Source of the DNA: Candidatus Sulfotelmatobacter sp.
Lineage (GTDB): Bacteria; Acidobacteriota; Terriglobia; Terriglobales; Acidobacteriaceae
NCBI GenBank assembly: GCA_030040725.1
Contig: JASHTD010000467.1
Location: 1 to 47,129, forward strand
Reading direction: 5' to 3'
DNA: 47,129 nt
The notes beneath the pieces were generated by a model. It searched no databases. It was not told the DNA's origin and saw only the letters and a program-made list of their open reading frames with translations. This document shows positions 25,175 through 32,687 of this stretch, in pieces; position 1 is the first letter of the stretch, and each line of letters starts with the position of its first letter. The position numbers were made by a program, and so were the translations under genes.

Positions 25175-25897
25175 ATGAACCTTTCGCGCAAACCGGAGGG
25201 GGCGTTCCGGGCACCGCCAGCGGGTGCTGCGATGTTCGAGGCTTTTTGCCGTACGTTTTTCACGTTGTACTGTCCGTTGCGCGTGGAAGGACAACATCAT
25301 CTTCCGGATGGGCCTTTTCTTCTATGCAGCAATCACACCAGCCATGCCGACAGTGCAGCGCTGATGACCGCAAGCGGACGCCGCTTTCGCAGCTTCGCCC
25401 TGATCGGCGCCAGCGACTACTTTTTCCAATCGCGCCGCATGCGATGGCTGGTTTTGCGGTGGATGAACGTCATACCGATCGACCGCCGGCCCGGACCCAA
25501 ATCGCTGGCCGCATGCATTGGCTCTGGCCGCGAATTTCTGGAGCAGAGACGAGGTGCACTGATTCTTTATCCGGAAGGCACGCGCTCGCCGGATGGCGAA
25601 ATGCGGGCTTTTAAACCGGGGGCGGGACTGTTTGCCGCCGAATTGGGCGTGCCGATTATCCCTGCGCATGTGGAAGGCACACATCGCATCTTGCCCAAGG
25701 GGAAGTCGATGCCGCGATTCGGTCCGGTCGCAGTTCGTTTTGGAGAAGCTCTGGCCGCTCCGGCAAAATCCTGGAGCGGACAGTCGGCGCGAGAGGAACG
25801 GCGCTGCTTCGTCGAGAAGCTGGCGCTCAGCATTCGCATGCTTGGTCAGGATGATCGGGCCCACGAGTTGGTGGCCGGGGTTCAGCAAAAGGGATAA
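25175..25897 (+). CDS. PlsC-like glycerolipid acyltransferase
   Basis: A 240-residue member of the LPLAT/PlsC fold. The catalytic HX4D box is NHTSHAD, His54 to Asp59. The substrate-binding box is PEGTRS at 133-138, followed by FKPGAGLFAAELGVPIIPAHVEG. These enzymes acylate glycerol phosphate derivatives, most often 1-acyl-glycerol-3-phosphate, at the cytoplasmic membrane. It is followed 52 bases later by an alkyl-DHAP-synthase-like flavoprotein. In animals such a synthase acts on acyl-DHAP made by a PlsC-fold acyltransferase (GNPAT), so DHAP acylation is a plausible alternative substrate here. The start has only a weak upstream GAGG about 20 bases away. It is short for family members with extra C-terminal regions. 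Confidence 0.87.
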   Translation: MNLSRKPEGAFRAPPAGAAMFEAFCRTFFTLYCPLRVEGQHHLPDGPFLLCSNHTSHADSAALMTASGRRFRSFALIGASDYFFQSRRMRWLVLRWMNVIPIDRRPGPKSLAACIGSGREFLEQRRGALILYPEGTRSPDGEMRAFKPGAGLFAAELGVPIIPAHVEGTHRILPKGKSMPRFGPVAVRFGEALAAPAKSWSGQSAREERRCFVEKLALSIRMLGQDDRAHELVAGVQQKG

Positions 25898-25949
25898 CAT
25901 CGAGGCGCCGGCGACCTCGATGGGGTGAGGCACCGCAACGAGGAAATGC

Positions 25950-27707
25950 ATGGCCTACGAGCCCAGGCACATGAAATGGTGGGGCTGGGGAAACGAGGAT
26001 GCTGAATTCTGCCCTTCGGGGCATCCCGGGTTCTGGCCTTATGCAAAAGAAGTGCTCGAAATCGAGCGAGACGATTTCGGCCGCCGCGAGTGGGACCTCG
26101 AGTCCATCGAACTTCCCGAGGCATTCGTCGATGAAAAGTTTCTGGCCCAGTTGCGCTCCTTCCTTAATCCCACACAAATCTCTGACGATCGCAAAGAGCG
26201 GGTGATCCACGCTTACGGCAAGGGATTCCGAGATCTGTTTCGGCTGCGCCGCGGGCTGGCTGGGGGCGCGCCCGATCTGGTCGTCTACCCCGAAAGTGAG
26301 AGAGACGTTTGCCTGACACTACGCGCGGCGGTTGAGCGTGACGTGGCCATCATTCCTTTCGGAGGGGGATCCAATATTTCCGGCTGCCTCGAACGAATGG
26401 AAACCGGGCGCATGGCGGTGTCGCTGGACATGCGGCGAATGCGGCGGGTTTTAGAAGTCGACTTGCGGTCCTTCACCGCGCGGATCGAGGCTGGCGTGTT
26501 CGGCCCTGATCTCGAAGCGCAGCTGAACGCGAGCGGCATGACGCTGGGCCACTTTCCCGATTCGTTTCTACATTCCACGCTGGGCGGATGGATCGCCACG
26601 CGATCGGCAGGAATGCAGAGCGACAAGTACGGCAAGATCGAAGATATGGTCGTGGCCCTGCGGATGGTTACTCCCGAAGGCGAGTTGGCGACCCGCACCG
26701 TTCCCAAATCGTCAAATGGCATCGACATTAAGCATCTCTGCATCGGCAGCGAGGGAACCTTCGGTGTGATCACCGAAGCGACCATGCGGGTGCATGCGCG
26801 GCCAGAAAGGCGCATGGTTCCCGGCTATCTTTTTCCGGAATTCGAAGCCGGTATCGAGGCCATGCGGGAATGTGTGCGGCAGGAATGCATGCCCGCGATG
26901 GTGCGGCTCAATGATCCGGACAAGACCGCGTTATCAATGGCGTTCCGCCCGCCGGCGTCGGGCTTCTCGAAAGTTGCTGGCAGCTTGTTCAAGAACTATC
27001 TGCGCGTAAAGCGCTTTTCGTTGCCGAGAGCTTGTTTAATGCTGACTGCCTTCGAGGGTGGCGACGCCGCGGTTGCCCGGCAGTTGAAGCAGGTGCAGGG
27101 TATCTACCGGAAATGCGGCGCGGTCAGTCTTGGCGCGAGCGCCGGCAAATCGTTCGAAGCAACCAAGTACGACTTTCCTCATATACGGGATTTCTTGCTG
27201 GATCGTGACGTCACCACCGATGTGAGTGAGACTGCGACGATGTGGAGCAATATCACTCCTCTATACAAAGACACAATGACGGTGCTTCGTGATGTGATCG
27301 AGAAGAGTGGAGTGCGTCCGTGGACTGGATGCCACATCAGCCACACCTATCAATGTGGGGCTAGCGTTTACTTTACTTTCGGTTTCCGGCAGAACCAGGG
27401 AAGCGAAATGGAGCAGTATTTGCGGGTTAAGAGAGCCGTGCAGCAATCCTTTATCGATCACGGCGCGACCCTGTCGCACCATCATGCGGTGGGCACTGAA
27501 CACTTGCCTTGGCTGGCGGCTGAGATTTCGACGCTGGGAGTGCACACGATCGCGGCGATCAAACGCAGCCTCGATCCGGCGAACATCATGAACCCGGGTC
27601 GGATGCAACCATCTCAAAATCCATTTGAGGACTGGACAAGCCTGGTTAATCGCACCCGCTCTGTTCTCGGAGTGCACGATCTTCTGGCCAAGCGTGGCGC
27701 TCACTAA
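25950..27707 (+). CDS. FAD-binding alkylglycerone-phosphate (alkyl-DHAP) synthase-like protein
   Basis: A 585-residue protein of the vanillyl-alcohol-oxidase/PCMH flavoprotein fold. The N-terminus MKWWGWGNED matches the W-x-GWG-x-x-D opening of alkyl-DHAP synthases. The FAD loop is IIPFGGGSNISG, and GHFPDSFLHSTLGGWIATRS and CIGSEGTFGVITEAT follow. The C-terminal half keeps both active-site signatures: SHTYQCGASVYF with Tyr467, and LSHHHAVG with His510-512. The synthase swaps the acyl chain of acyl-DHAP for a fatty alcohol, forming the ether bond of ether lipids without net redox. GAGG lies 6 bases before the ATG. It sits 52 bases after the PlsC-like gene. A glycolate/D-lactate dehydrogenase is the alternative, but those lack the Tyr and HHH motifs in this arrangement. 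Confidence 0.82.
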   Translation: MAYEPRHMKWWGWGNEDAEFCPSGHPGFWPYAKEVLEIERDDFGRREWDLESIELPEAFVDEKFLAQLRSFLNPTQISDDRKERVIHAYGKGFRDLFRLRRGLAGGAPDLVVYPESERDVCLTLRAAVERDVAIIPFGGGSNISGCLERMETGRMAVSLDMRRMRRVLEVDLRSFTARIEAGVFGPDLEAQLNASGMTLGHFPDSFLHSTLGGWIATRSAGMQSDKYGKIEDMVVALRMVTPEGELATRTVPKSSNGIDIKHLCIGSEGTFGVITEATMRVHARPERRMVPGYLFPEFEAGIEAMRECVRQECMPAMVRLNDPDKTALSMAFRPPASGFSKVAGSLFKNYLRVKRFSLPRACLMLTAFEGGDAAVARQLKQVQGIYRKCGAVSLGASAGKSFEATKYDFPHIRDFLLDRDVTTDVSETATMWSNITPLYKDTMTVLRDVIEKSGVRPWTGCHISHTYQCGASVYFTFGFRQNQGSEMEQYLRVKRAVQQSFIDHGATLSHHHAVGTEHLPWLAAEISTLGVHTIAAIKRSLDPANIMNPGRMQPSQNPFEDWTSLVNRTRSVLGVHDLLAKRGAH

Positions 27708-28038
27708 TAGAGCGCAGGAGCGGGCGTCCCAGGTTTTCTCCTCAAATCTGCTCGGCCGTAGTCCCCGGCGACTCGAGGCCCGCAAACTGTTGAAATTCAA
27801 GCATCTTGCATGAGGATGATCTAAGGTCCACTGCCGAGCAAGGTAACTAACGTGCCCATCATCTCCACGGGATGGGGGCTCAACGATGCCAGTTGGTGGT
27901 TTTGTAACGATGCGTAAAAGCGAAATTCAAATCTCTGAGCATCTGCATCTAAACAGCTAAACTAAAGAGAATTGGAGATACCGAATATAGGTGGACGTCT
28001 TTTCCCAGGGGCGCGCAATTGGAACGGAGGTTGATGTC
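27708..28038 (+). other. Gene-free region upstream of the DUF3300 gene
   Basis: I see no coding frame, no clear terminator for the flavoprotein gene and no consensus promoter. The last 15 bases hold the CGGAGG ribosome site (28025-28030) of the DUF3300 gene. A GTG at 27991 is in frame with it but would put a hydrophilic segment ahead of the signal peptide. Confidence 0.45.
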
Positions 28039-29151
28039 ATGAGATCAAATCTTTTAAAGAACAAGTTGCTGACGGGTTTGCTCGTGTGCGTGTTTGCATT
28101 CGCGGTGAGCCCGGTCGTGCCGCAGCTATACGGACAGGATGCTGCGCCGCCCCAGGACCAGGCTACGCCTCCGCCGCAAGATCAGGATCAGGCGCAGGCT
28201 CCGGCGAACGAGGCGCCGGCTCCGGATCAGCCTGCACCCTCGCACCTCACGCCGGAGCAACTGCAGGAACTGGTTGCGCCGATCGCTCTTTATCCTGATG
28301 CACTCGTGGCGCAGATTCTTGCGGCTTCCGCCTATCCGACGCAGATTGTCGAAGCCGAGCGTTTCCTGCAACAGAATCCGGACCTAAAAGGCAAGGAACT
28401 GGGAGATGCGGTGAACCAGCAGGATTGGGATCCGAGCGTGAAGGCGTTGTGCCAGTTCCCAACCGTGCTGGCCAACATGGATAAAGATCTGTCATGGACT
28501 TCGGAACTGGGGGACGCAAATGTCAATCAGCAAGCCGACGTCATGAACGCAATTCAATACATGCGGCATCAGGCAGAACAGGCCGGAAATCTGAAGAGTA
28601 CGCCGCAGCAGACGGTAGCCAATCAGGGAGACGATATCGATATCGAACCGGCAGATCCCGACGTGGTTTACGTGCCGGTTTACAACCCGGCCTACGTATA
28701 CGGATATCCAGTGGGATTGTGGCCGGGCTTTTATCCGTGGTGGGGAATTGGTGGGCCGTATTTCTCGTTTGGCATTGGATTTCCCATCGGGCCGTTTTTC
28801 GGATTTGGTTGGGGCTGGCATGCCTGGGGGTTTGATTGGTATCACCACGGAATCGTATGGGGCGGCCATCCATACGCCTTTCATAGCCGCGCTTTCTACG
28901 ATCGCAACGCCTACTTCCATGGCGAGTTCCGGGGTGGTTTCCGCGGCGGATTCGCGCCCGGCGATCGAAGCCTGCGTGGATTCGGGGCACCGGCTGGACG
29001 CGGCGCTGTCGGCGGACACCCGGGAGCGTTTGGCGGGATTAATCACGGAGCAGAATCCCGTGGTTTTGCCGCGCGCGGACGTTCTAGCTTCGGCGGCGGC
29101 GGGTTTCACGGAGGCGGCGGATCCCACGGCGGAGGTGGTGGGCGCCGCTAA
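28039..29151 (+). CDS. Secreted DUF3300 protein with glycine/histidine-rich C-terminus
   Basis: A 370-residue protein. The start at 28039 follows CGGAGG by 8 bases and begins a normal signal peptide (NKLLTGLLVCVFAFAV). A Pro/Gln/Ala-rich linker (about 33-70) leads to the DUF3300 domain (about 75-235), recognised by LTPEQLQELVAPIALYPDALVAQIL, QDWDPSVKALCQFPTVL and DPDVVYVPVYNPAYVYG. After about 240 the chain becomes tryptophan- and glycine-rich (YPWWGIGGPYFSFGIG) and ends in Gly/His/Arg repeats such as GGGGFHGGGGSHGG. DUF3300 has no established function; family members are exported. The DUF2950 gene follows 64 bases downstream, a recurrent pairing. The low-complexity tail resembles surface-exposed disordered tails. 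Confidence 0.9.
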   Translation: MRSNLLKNKLLTGLLVCVFAFAVSPVVPQLYGQDAAPPQDQATPPPQDQDQAQAPANEAPAPDQPAPSHLTPEQLQELVAPIALYPDALVAQILAASAYPTQIVEAERFLQQNPDLKGKELGDAVNQQDWDPSVKALCQFPTVLANMDKDLSWTSELGDANVNQQADVMNAIQYMRHQAEQAGNLKSTPQQTVANQGDDIDIEPADPDVVYVPVYNPAYVYGYPVGLWPGFYPWWGIGGPYFSFGIGFPIGPFFGFGWGWHAWGFDWYHHGIVWGGHPYAFHSRAFYDRNAYFHGEFRGGFRGGFAPGDRSLRGFGAPAGRGAVGGHPGAFGGINHGAESRGFAARGRSSFGGGGFHGGGGSHGGGGGRR

Positions 29152-29215
29152 TCGGGCGCGCACAAAATTATAAGGCCACTTCTAACATTGATCGAAACTG
29201 CAAGGAGTAAGGACC

Positions 29216-30169
29216 ATGTACCACAATCGGCTTAGTCGCGAAAGTTTGGATTCGAAAGGTCTCGGCGCGATCACCGGCATTGCAATCTTTGCAATGGTGA
29301 TGGCATGCGCTCCTGTTCCCGCCACTGCCCAGCAATCGGGGCAGGAAACATTCGCCTCAGCAGGTAAGGCGAGCCACGCTCTGGTGGCCGCTCTGAAAGC
29401 GGATGATCAATCGACGTTGCTGAAAATTCTTGGCCCCGATGCGAAAGACATTGTTTCTTCCGGCGATCCTGTCGAAGACAAGGACAACCGGGCCGAGTTC
29501 GTGAAGAAGTACGGGCAGATGCACCGCCTGGTGACGGAACCGAGCGGCGAAACGACGCTCTACATCGGCGCGGAAAACTGGCCAACTCCGATTCCTCTGG
29601 CGCACAAGGGCAACGTCTGGTATTTCGATACCCCTGCGGGCAAGCAGGAAGTCTTATATCGCAGGGTGGGCAGGAACGAACTGGCGGTCATTCAGGTTTG
29701 CCACGAGCTGGTCGACGCGCAAAAGCAATATTACGGCCAGCCACACGATGGCAACTCGGCGCACGTCTATGCGGAGAAATTCATGAGCGACCCAGGCAAG
29801 CAAAACGGCCTGTACTGGGAAGTGAGCGCCGGCGAAACCGAAAGTCCGATCGGGCCGCTTGTGGCGGAGGCCTCCGCCATGGGCTATTCGACCGGCCACA
29901 AGCCGGAGCCGTTTCACGGTTATTACTTCCGAATTCTCAAGGCGGAAAAAGGCGCCGCCGGAACGAAGAGCTACATCCAGGATGGAAAGATGACCGGCGG
30001 ATTCGCGTTTCTGGCCTACCCGGCCGAGTATCGTAACTCGGGAGTGATGACCTTTATCGTCGATCAGAATGGCATAGTTTACGAAAAGGATCTTGGCAAG
30101 CGGACGCCAGAGGTTTCGAAGACTCTGACTCGATACTCGCGCGACAAGACTTGGCGCAAGGCAGACTGA
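29216..30169 (+). CDS. Secreted DUF2950 protein
   Basis: A 317-residue protein with a signal peptide (GITGIAIFAMVMACAPVPATA, about residues 19-39). The DUF2950 domain fills the rest. Recognisable parts are FASAGKASHALVAALKADD, ILGPDAKDIVSSGDPVEDK, WPTPIPLAHKGNVWYFDT, DAQKQYYGQ, PEPFHGYYFRIL, GGFAFLAYPAEYRNSGVMTF and YEKDLGKRTPEV. The family is found mainly in exported proteins of soil bacteria and has no known activity. AAGGAG lies 8 bases before the ATG. It is the second gene of the DUF3300/DUF2950 pair, so the two proteins probably act in one envelope process. A hairpin lies about 50 bases after its stop. Confidence 0.9.
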   Translation: MYHNRLSRESLDSKGLGAITGIAIFAMVMACAPVPATAQQSGQETFASAGKASHALVAALKADDQSTLLKILGPDAKDIVSSGDPVEDKDNRAEFVKKYGQMHRLVTEPSGETTLYIGAENWPTPIPLAHKGNVWYFDTPAGKQEVLYRRVGRNELAVIQVCHELVDAQKQYYGQPHDGNSAHVYAEKFMSDPGKQNGLYWEVSAGETESPIGPLVAEASAMGYSTGHKPEPFHGYYFRILKAEKGAAGTKSYIQDGKMTGGFAFLAYPAEYRNSGVMTFIVDQNGIVYEKDLGKRTPEVSKTLTRYSRDKTWRKAD

Positions 30170-30217
30170 ACTCGCAGATTCGCCGGATTTTTCTGAAAAA
30201 ATCTCCCGAAGCAAAAC

Positions 30218-30249
30218 AAGAGGGCGGCGGGCTCACGGCCAGCCCTCTT
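30218..30249 (+). terminator. Candidate terminator after the DUF2950 gene
   Basis: AAGAGGGC (30218-30225) and GCCCTCTT (30242-30249) form a perfect 8-bp stem with further GC-rich sequence inside the loop. Only AGTCTTT follows, so the U-tract is weak. It separates the DUF pair from the PNGase A-like gene. Confidence 0.45.
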
Positions 30250-30256
30250 AGTCTTT

Positions 30257-30294
30257 CGACACACCAATGTCGACACACCGAGTATTGACACACC
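30257..30294 (+). repeat. Three short direct repeats YGACACACC
   Basis: CGACACACC (30257-30265), CGACACACC (30271-30279) and TGACACACC (30286-30294) recur at 14-15 base intervals, roughly 1.4 helical turns, about 100 bases upstream of the PNGase A-like gene. This could be a repeated protein site; nothing else identifies it. Confidence 0.4.
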
Positions 30295-30395
30295 CGGAAG
30301 AACGCGCCATACTTCGACCCCAGTGAAAATTCGACCAGCTGGCGTCCAGATGCCAGGACTGGCAAGGCTTTTCCCATTCTCCCAGGAGGATTTAC

Positions 30396-32078
30396 ATGTC
30401 CTTTACCCTTCGTTTTCCGCGGAGTCTTTATCCGCTGCTGTTTGTGCTGACGGCATTTATTCCATCCGCGTTTGCTTCTGGCCCCTACACACTCGGCTCG
30501 GGAAATACGGTTACTGCCGATCCCAATGTGACCTATCCTTCGACCAAACCGTGCATTGTGACCCTATTCAAGCAGGCTTCGTTCTACGACTTCAACGTGG
30601 AGAATTTTAACTACACGCCGCCGGAGGCGTGCCCTGGGCCATGGGCCAAGGTAATCCTCGAAGCGGATATCAACTTGAACGCGGGAATTCAATACGACCG
30701 AACGGCAAATTTCTGGCTCGGGCCGGTCAACATTTACTTCGGCACCACGGCTGAGCCGTCGCCAAATCTCGGCCCGTCGTGGCACATTGAGAACGATCTC
30801 ACCGATTACAGTTCGATTTTCTACACTGCGCAAAGTGGACAGGCCGATATTGGAAATACCCTGTGCTGCGGCCTCACTTCGACGATATATGCCTCGGCAG
30901 CACTCAAGTTCTATCCCCTGGCGCCCGGCCAGAGTGCGCCGGTGAGCGCCGATCAGGTGTATGCGCTTTCTGCCGGTCCTTCGGGGGGAACCGTAACCCT
31001 GAACACTGGCTCGAGCACTCTTTCCGCGACGTTCTCGCTACCCACCAACGTGCAAAGCGCTTATCTCGACGTTTACTCGCAAAGCCAATCGGATGACGAA
31101 TTCTGGTACACGTGCGTCCCGAACGACGTTTCGTCGGAACTGGAAAGCTGCAGCAACACCGCCTTCCGCGAAACCGAGATCACCATCGACGGCCAGCCTG
31201 CCGGAGTAGCCCCAGTCTATCCGTGGATTTTCACCGGCGGCATCGATCCTTATCTTTGGTTCCCGATTCCCGGCGTGCAAACCTTGAATTTCATTCCTTA
31301 TCGCGTGAATCTCACGCCTTTTGCCGGAGTGCTGAGCAATGGCCAGCCGCACACGGTTTCGCTCAGCGTCTATAACGCCGACAGCTATTTCTCGGCGACT
31401 GCGTCCCTGCTGGTTTATCTCGACAAGGGAACGAGCCAAGTGACCGGAGCGATCACTCAAAACACTCTGAGCACGCCATCTCCTACGATTACGGAAAATC
31501 TGAATGTGCAGCCCACCTATCTCGACGGCACGGTCCTGGTGACCTCGAATCGCAGCTTCGTGATCGCCGGCTACGCCAACACCTCGCAAGGAAAAGTGAC
31601 CACGACGGTCGCGCAAAATGTGAGCTTCCAGAGCAAGCAGTATTTCGAGATTTATTCAACGCGATACCTGCAGGAAATCACGCAGGAGTCGACCGTTTCT
31701 TCGACAACCACGACTGCCGGCGGAAGCTCGCCGAATACTGTGAACACTCAGTATTTCAGCTTCCCGCTGACGCTGGACATCAATGAAGAGTTCCCGCCGA
31801 ATGGGAATATTATTCAGACTACGGCGGCGGTTCAGAATTACACCGCGACCGATACCACCACGCAGAACGGAACGACCACTTACACCAGTTCGATGGTGAA
31901 TTCCGGCAAGCACAAAGACACGCTGGAATTGGATTCATCCTTTAATCTGCTGGGGAATACGAATCAATCGGCGGCTCAGCAGTACAGTTACTCCGATTCG
32001 ACGGGCGCCAGCTATCAGTGCAACCTGTCCGCTGCGGCTAACGTGCTAACGTATTTCAGCGCAGGGTGCGTAGAGTAA
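30396..32078 (+). CDS. Secreted PNGase A-family protein (peptide N-glycanase A-like)
   Basis: A 560-residue protein with a signal peptide (LYPLLFVLTAFIPSAFA). Residues about 50-320 carry the hallmarks of peptide-N-glycosidase A as seen in plants and fungi: CPGPWAKVILEADI, QYDRTANFWLGPVNIYFGTTAEP, WHIENDLTDYSSIF, DDEFWYTCVPND, AFRETEITIDGQPAG, PWIFTGGIDPYLWFPI, INFTPF-like YRVNLTPFAGVL, and HTVSLSVYNADSYFSATASLLVYLDKG. PNGase A removes N-glycans from glycoproteins, turning Asn to Asp. The last 230 residues are Thr/Ser/Asn-rich and beta-like. AGGAGG lies 6 bases before the ATG, and a strong terminator follows the stop. The gene is single, with its own signals. Activity is inferred from similarity, and I cannot identify catalytic residues. 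Confidence 0.83.
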   Translation: MSFTLRFPRSLYPLLFVLTAFIPSAFASGPYTLGSGNTVTADPNVTYPSTKPCIVTLFKQASFYDFNVENFNYTPPEACPGPWAKVILEADINLNAGIQYDRTANFWLGPVNIYFGTTAEPSPNLGPSWHIENDLTDYSSIFYTAQSGQADIGNTLCCGLTSTIYASAALKFYPLAPGQSAPVSADQVYALSAGPSGGTVTLNTGSSTLSATFSLPTNVQSAYLDVYSQSQSDDEFWYTCVPNDVSSELESCSNTAFRETEITIDGQPAGVAPVYPWIFTGGIDPYLWFPIPGVQTLNFIPYRVNLTPFAGVLSNGQPHTVSLSVYNADSYFSATASLLVYLDKGTSQVTGAITQNTLSTPSPTITENLNVQPTYLDGTVLVTSNRSFVIAGYANTSQGKVTTTVAQNVSFQSKQYFEIYSTRYLQEITQESTVSSTTTTAGGSSPNTVNTQYFSFPLTLDINEEFPPNGNIIQTTAAVQNYTATDTTTQNGTTTYTSSMVNSGKHKDTLELDSSFNLLGNTNQSAAQQYSYSDSTGASYQCNLSAAANVLTYFSAGCVE

Positions 32079-32097
32079 AAAATCTCAGAACACACGA

Positions 32098-32128
32098 ACG
32101 CCCGGGCTTTTGCCCGGGCGTTTTTATT
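32098..32128 (+). terminator. Strong intrinsic terminator of the PNGase A-like gene
   Basis: ACGCCCGGGC (32098-32107), loop TTTT, and GCCCGGGCGT (32112-32121) form a perfect 10-bp stem followed by TTTTATTT. It lies 20 bases after the stop codon, in the 76-base gap between convergent genes. Confidence 0.93.
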
Positions 32129-32154
32129 TGCAGATTTATTTTGCAGGGAGAGCT

Positions 32155-32487
32155 TCAGCCAATGTGCCGGTCGAGCGCCTGCGCGATGGCTTCCTTGGGG
32201 CGGTAGCCAACCAGTTGCTCGACAACCTGGCCGCCTTTGAAGACCAAAAGCGTTGGAATTCCCGTAACTTTGTAGCGCATGGGGGTGGCGCTATTGGCGT
32301 CCACATCCATTTTGCCGATCTTGATCTTCCCCTGATAGTCCTTCGCCAGTTCCTCGACAATCGGGGCGATCGCGCGGCAGGGGCCGCACCACGTCGCCCA
32401 GAAGTCCACCAGAACGGGCTTGTCTGACTTCAACACGTCTGCGTCGAAGTTTGCATCCGTCACCTCGACGATCCCATTGCCTGCCAT
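32155..32487 (-). CDS. trxA: Thioredoxin
   Basis: A 110-residue cytosolic thioredoxin of normal length. FWATWCGPC carries the redox pair Cys34 and Cys37, and the cis-proline loop is TGIPTLLVF. Thioredoxin reduces disulfides in client proteins using electrons from thioredoxin reductase. The start at 32487 has AGGAG 8 bases upstream; a longer upstream frame exists but has no ribosome site and adds a non-conserved leader. It is the gene after the second TonB receptor on the same strand, 200 bases away, so it may have its own promoter. Adjacent genes offer no specific partner. Confidence 0.96.
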   Translation of the reverse strand: MAGNGIVEVTDANFDADVLKSDKPVLVDFWATWCGPCRAIAPIVEELAKDYQGKIKIGKMDVDANSATPMRYKVTGIPTLLVFKGGQVVEQLVGYRPKEAIAQALDRHIG

Positions 32488-32687
32488 ATTTGTTTCTCCT
32501 CGTTGTAAACGTCGCGTTTTCGGCGGACGCTCCCGTGTTCTCCAAACAACGAGTGTCGTGCCGGGTTTTGCGATGTAGATGTATAAATGCAGTCCAACTA
32601 CTGGACCTATTATCGTACCACTGCTATTCGATGCGCGGGAGCAAAGGAAGGTCGCAAAAGCCAGAAAGGGGTGCACCGGTGTGGGCG

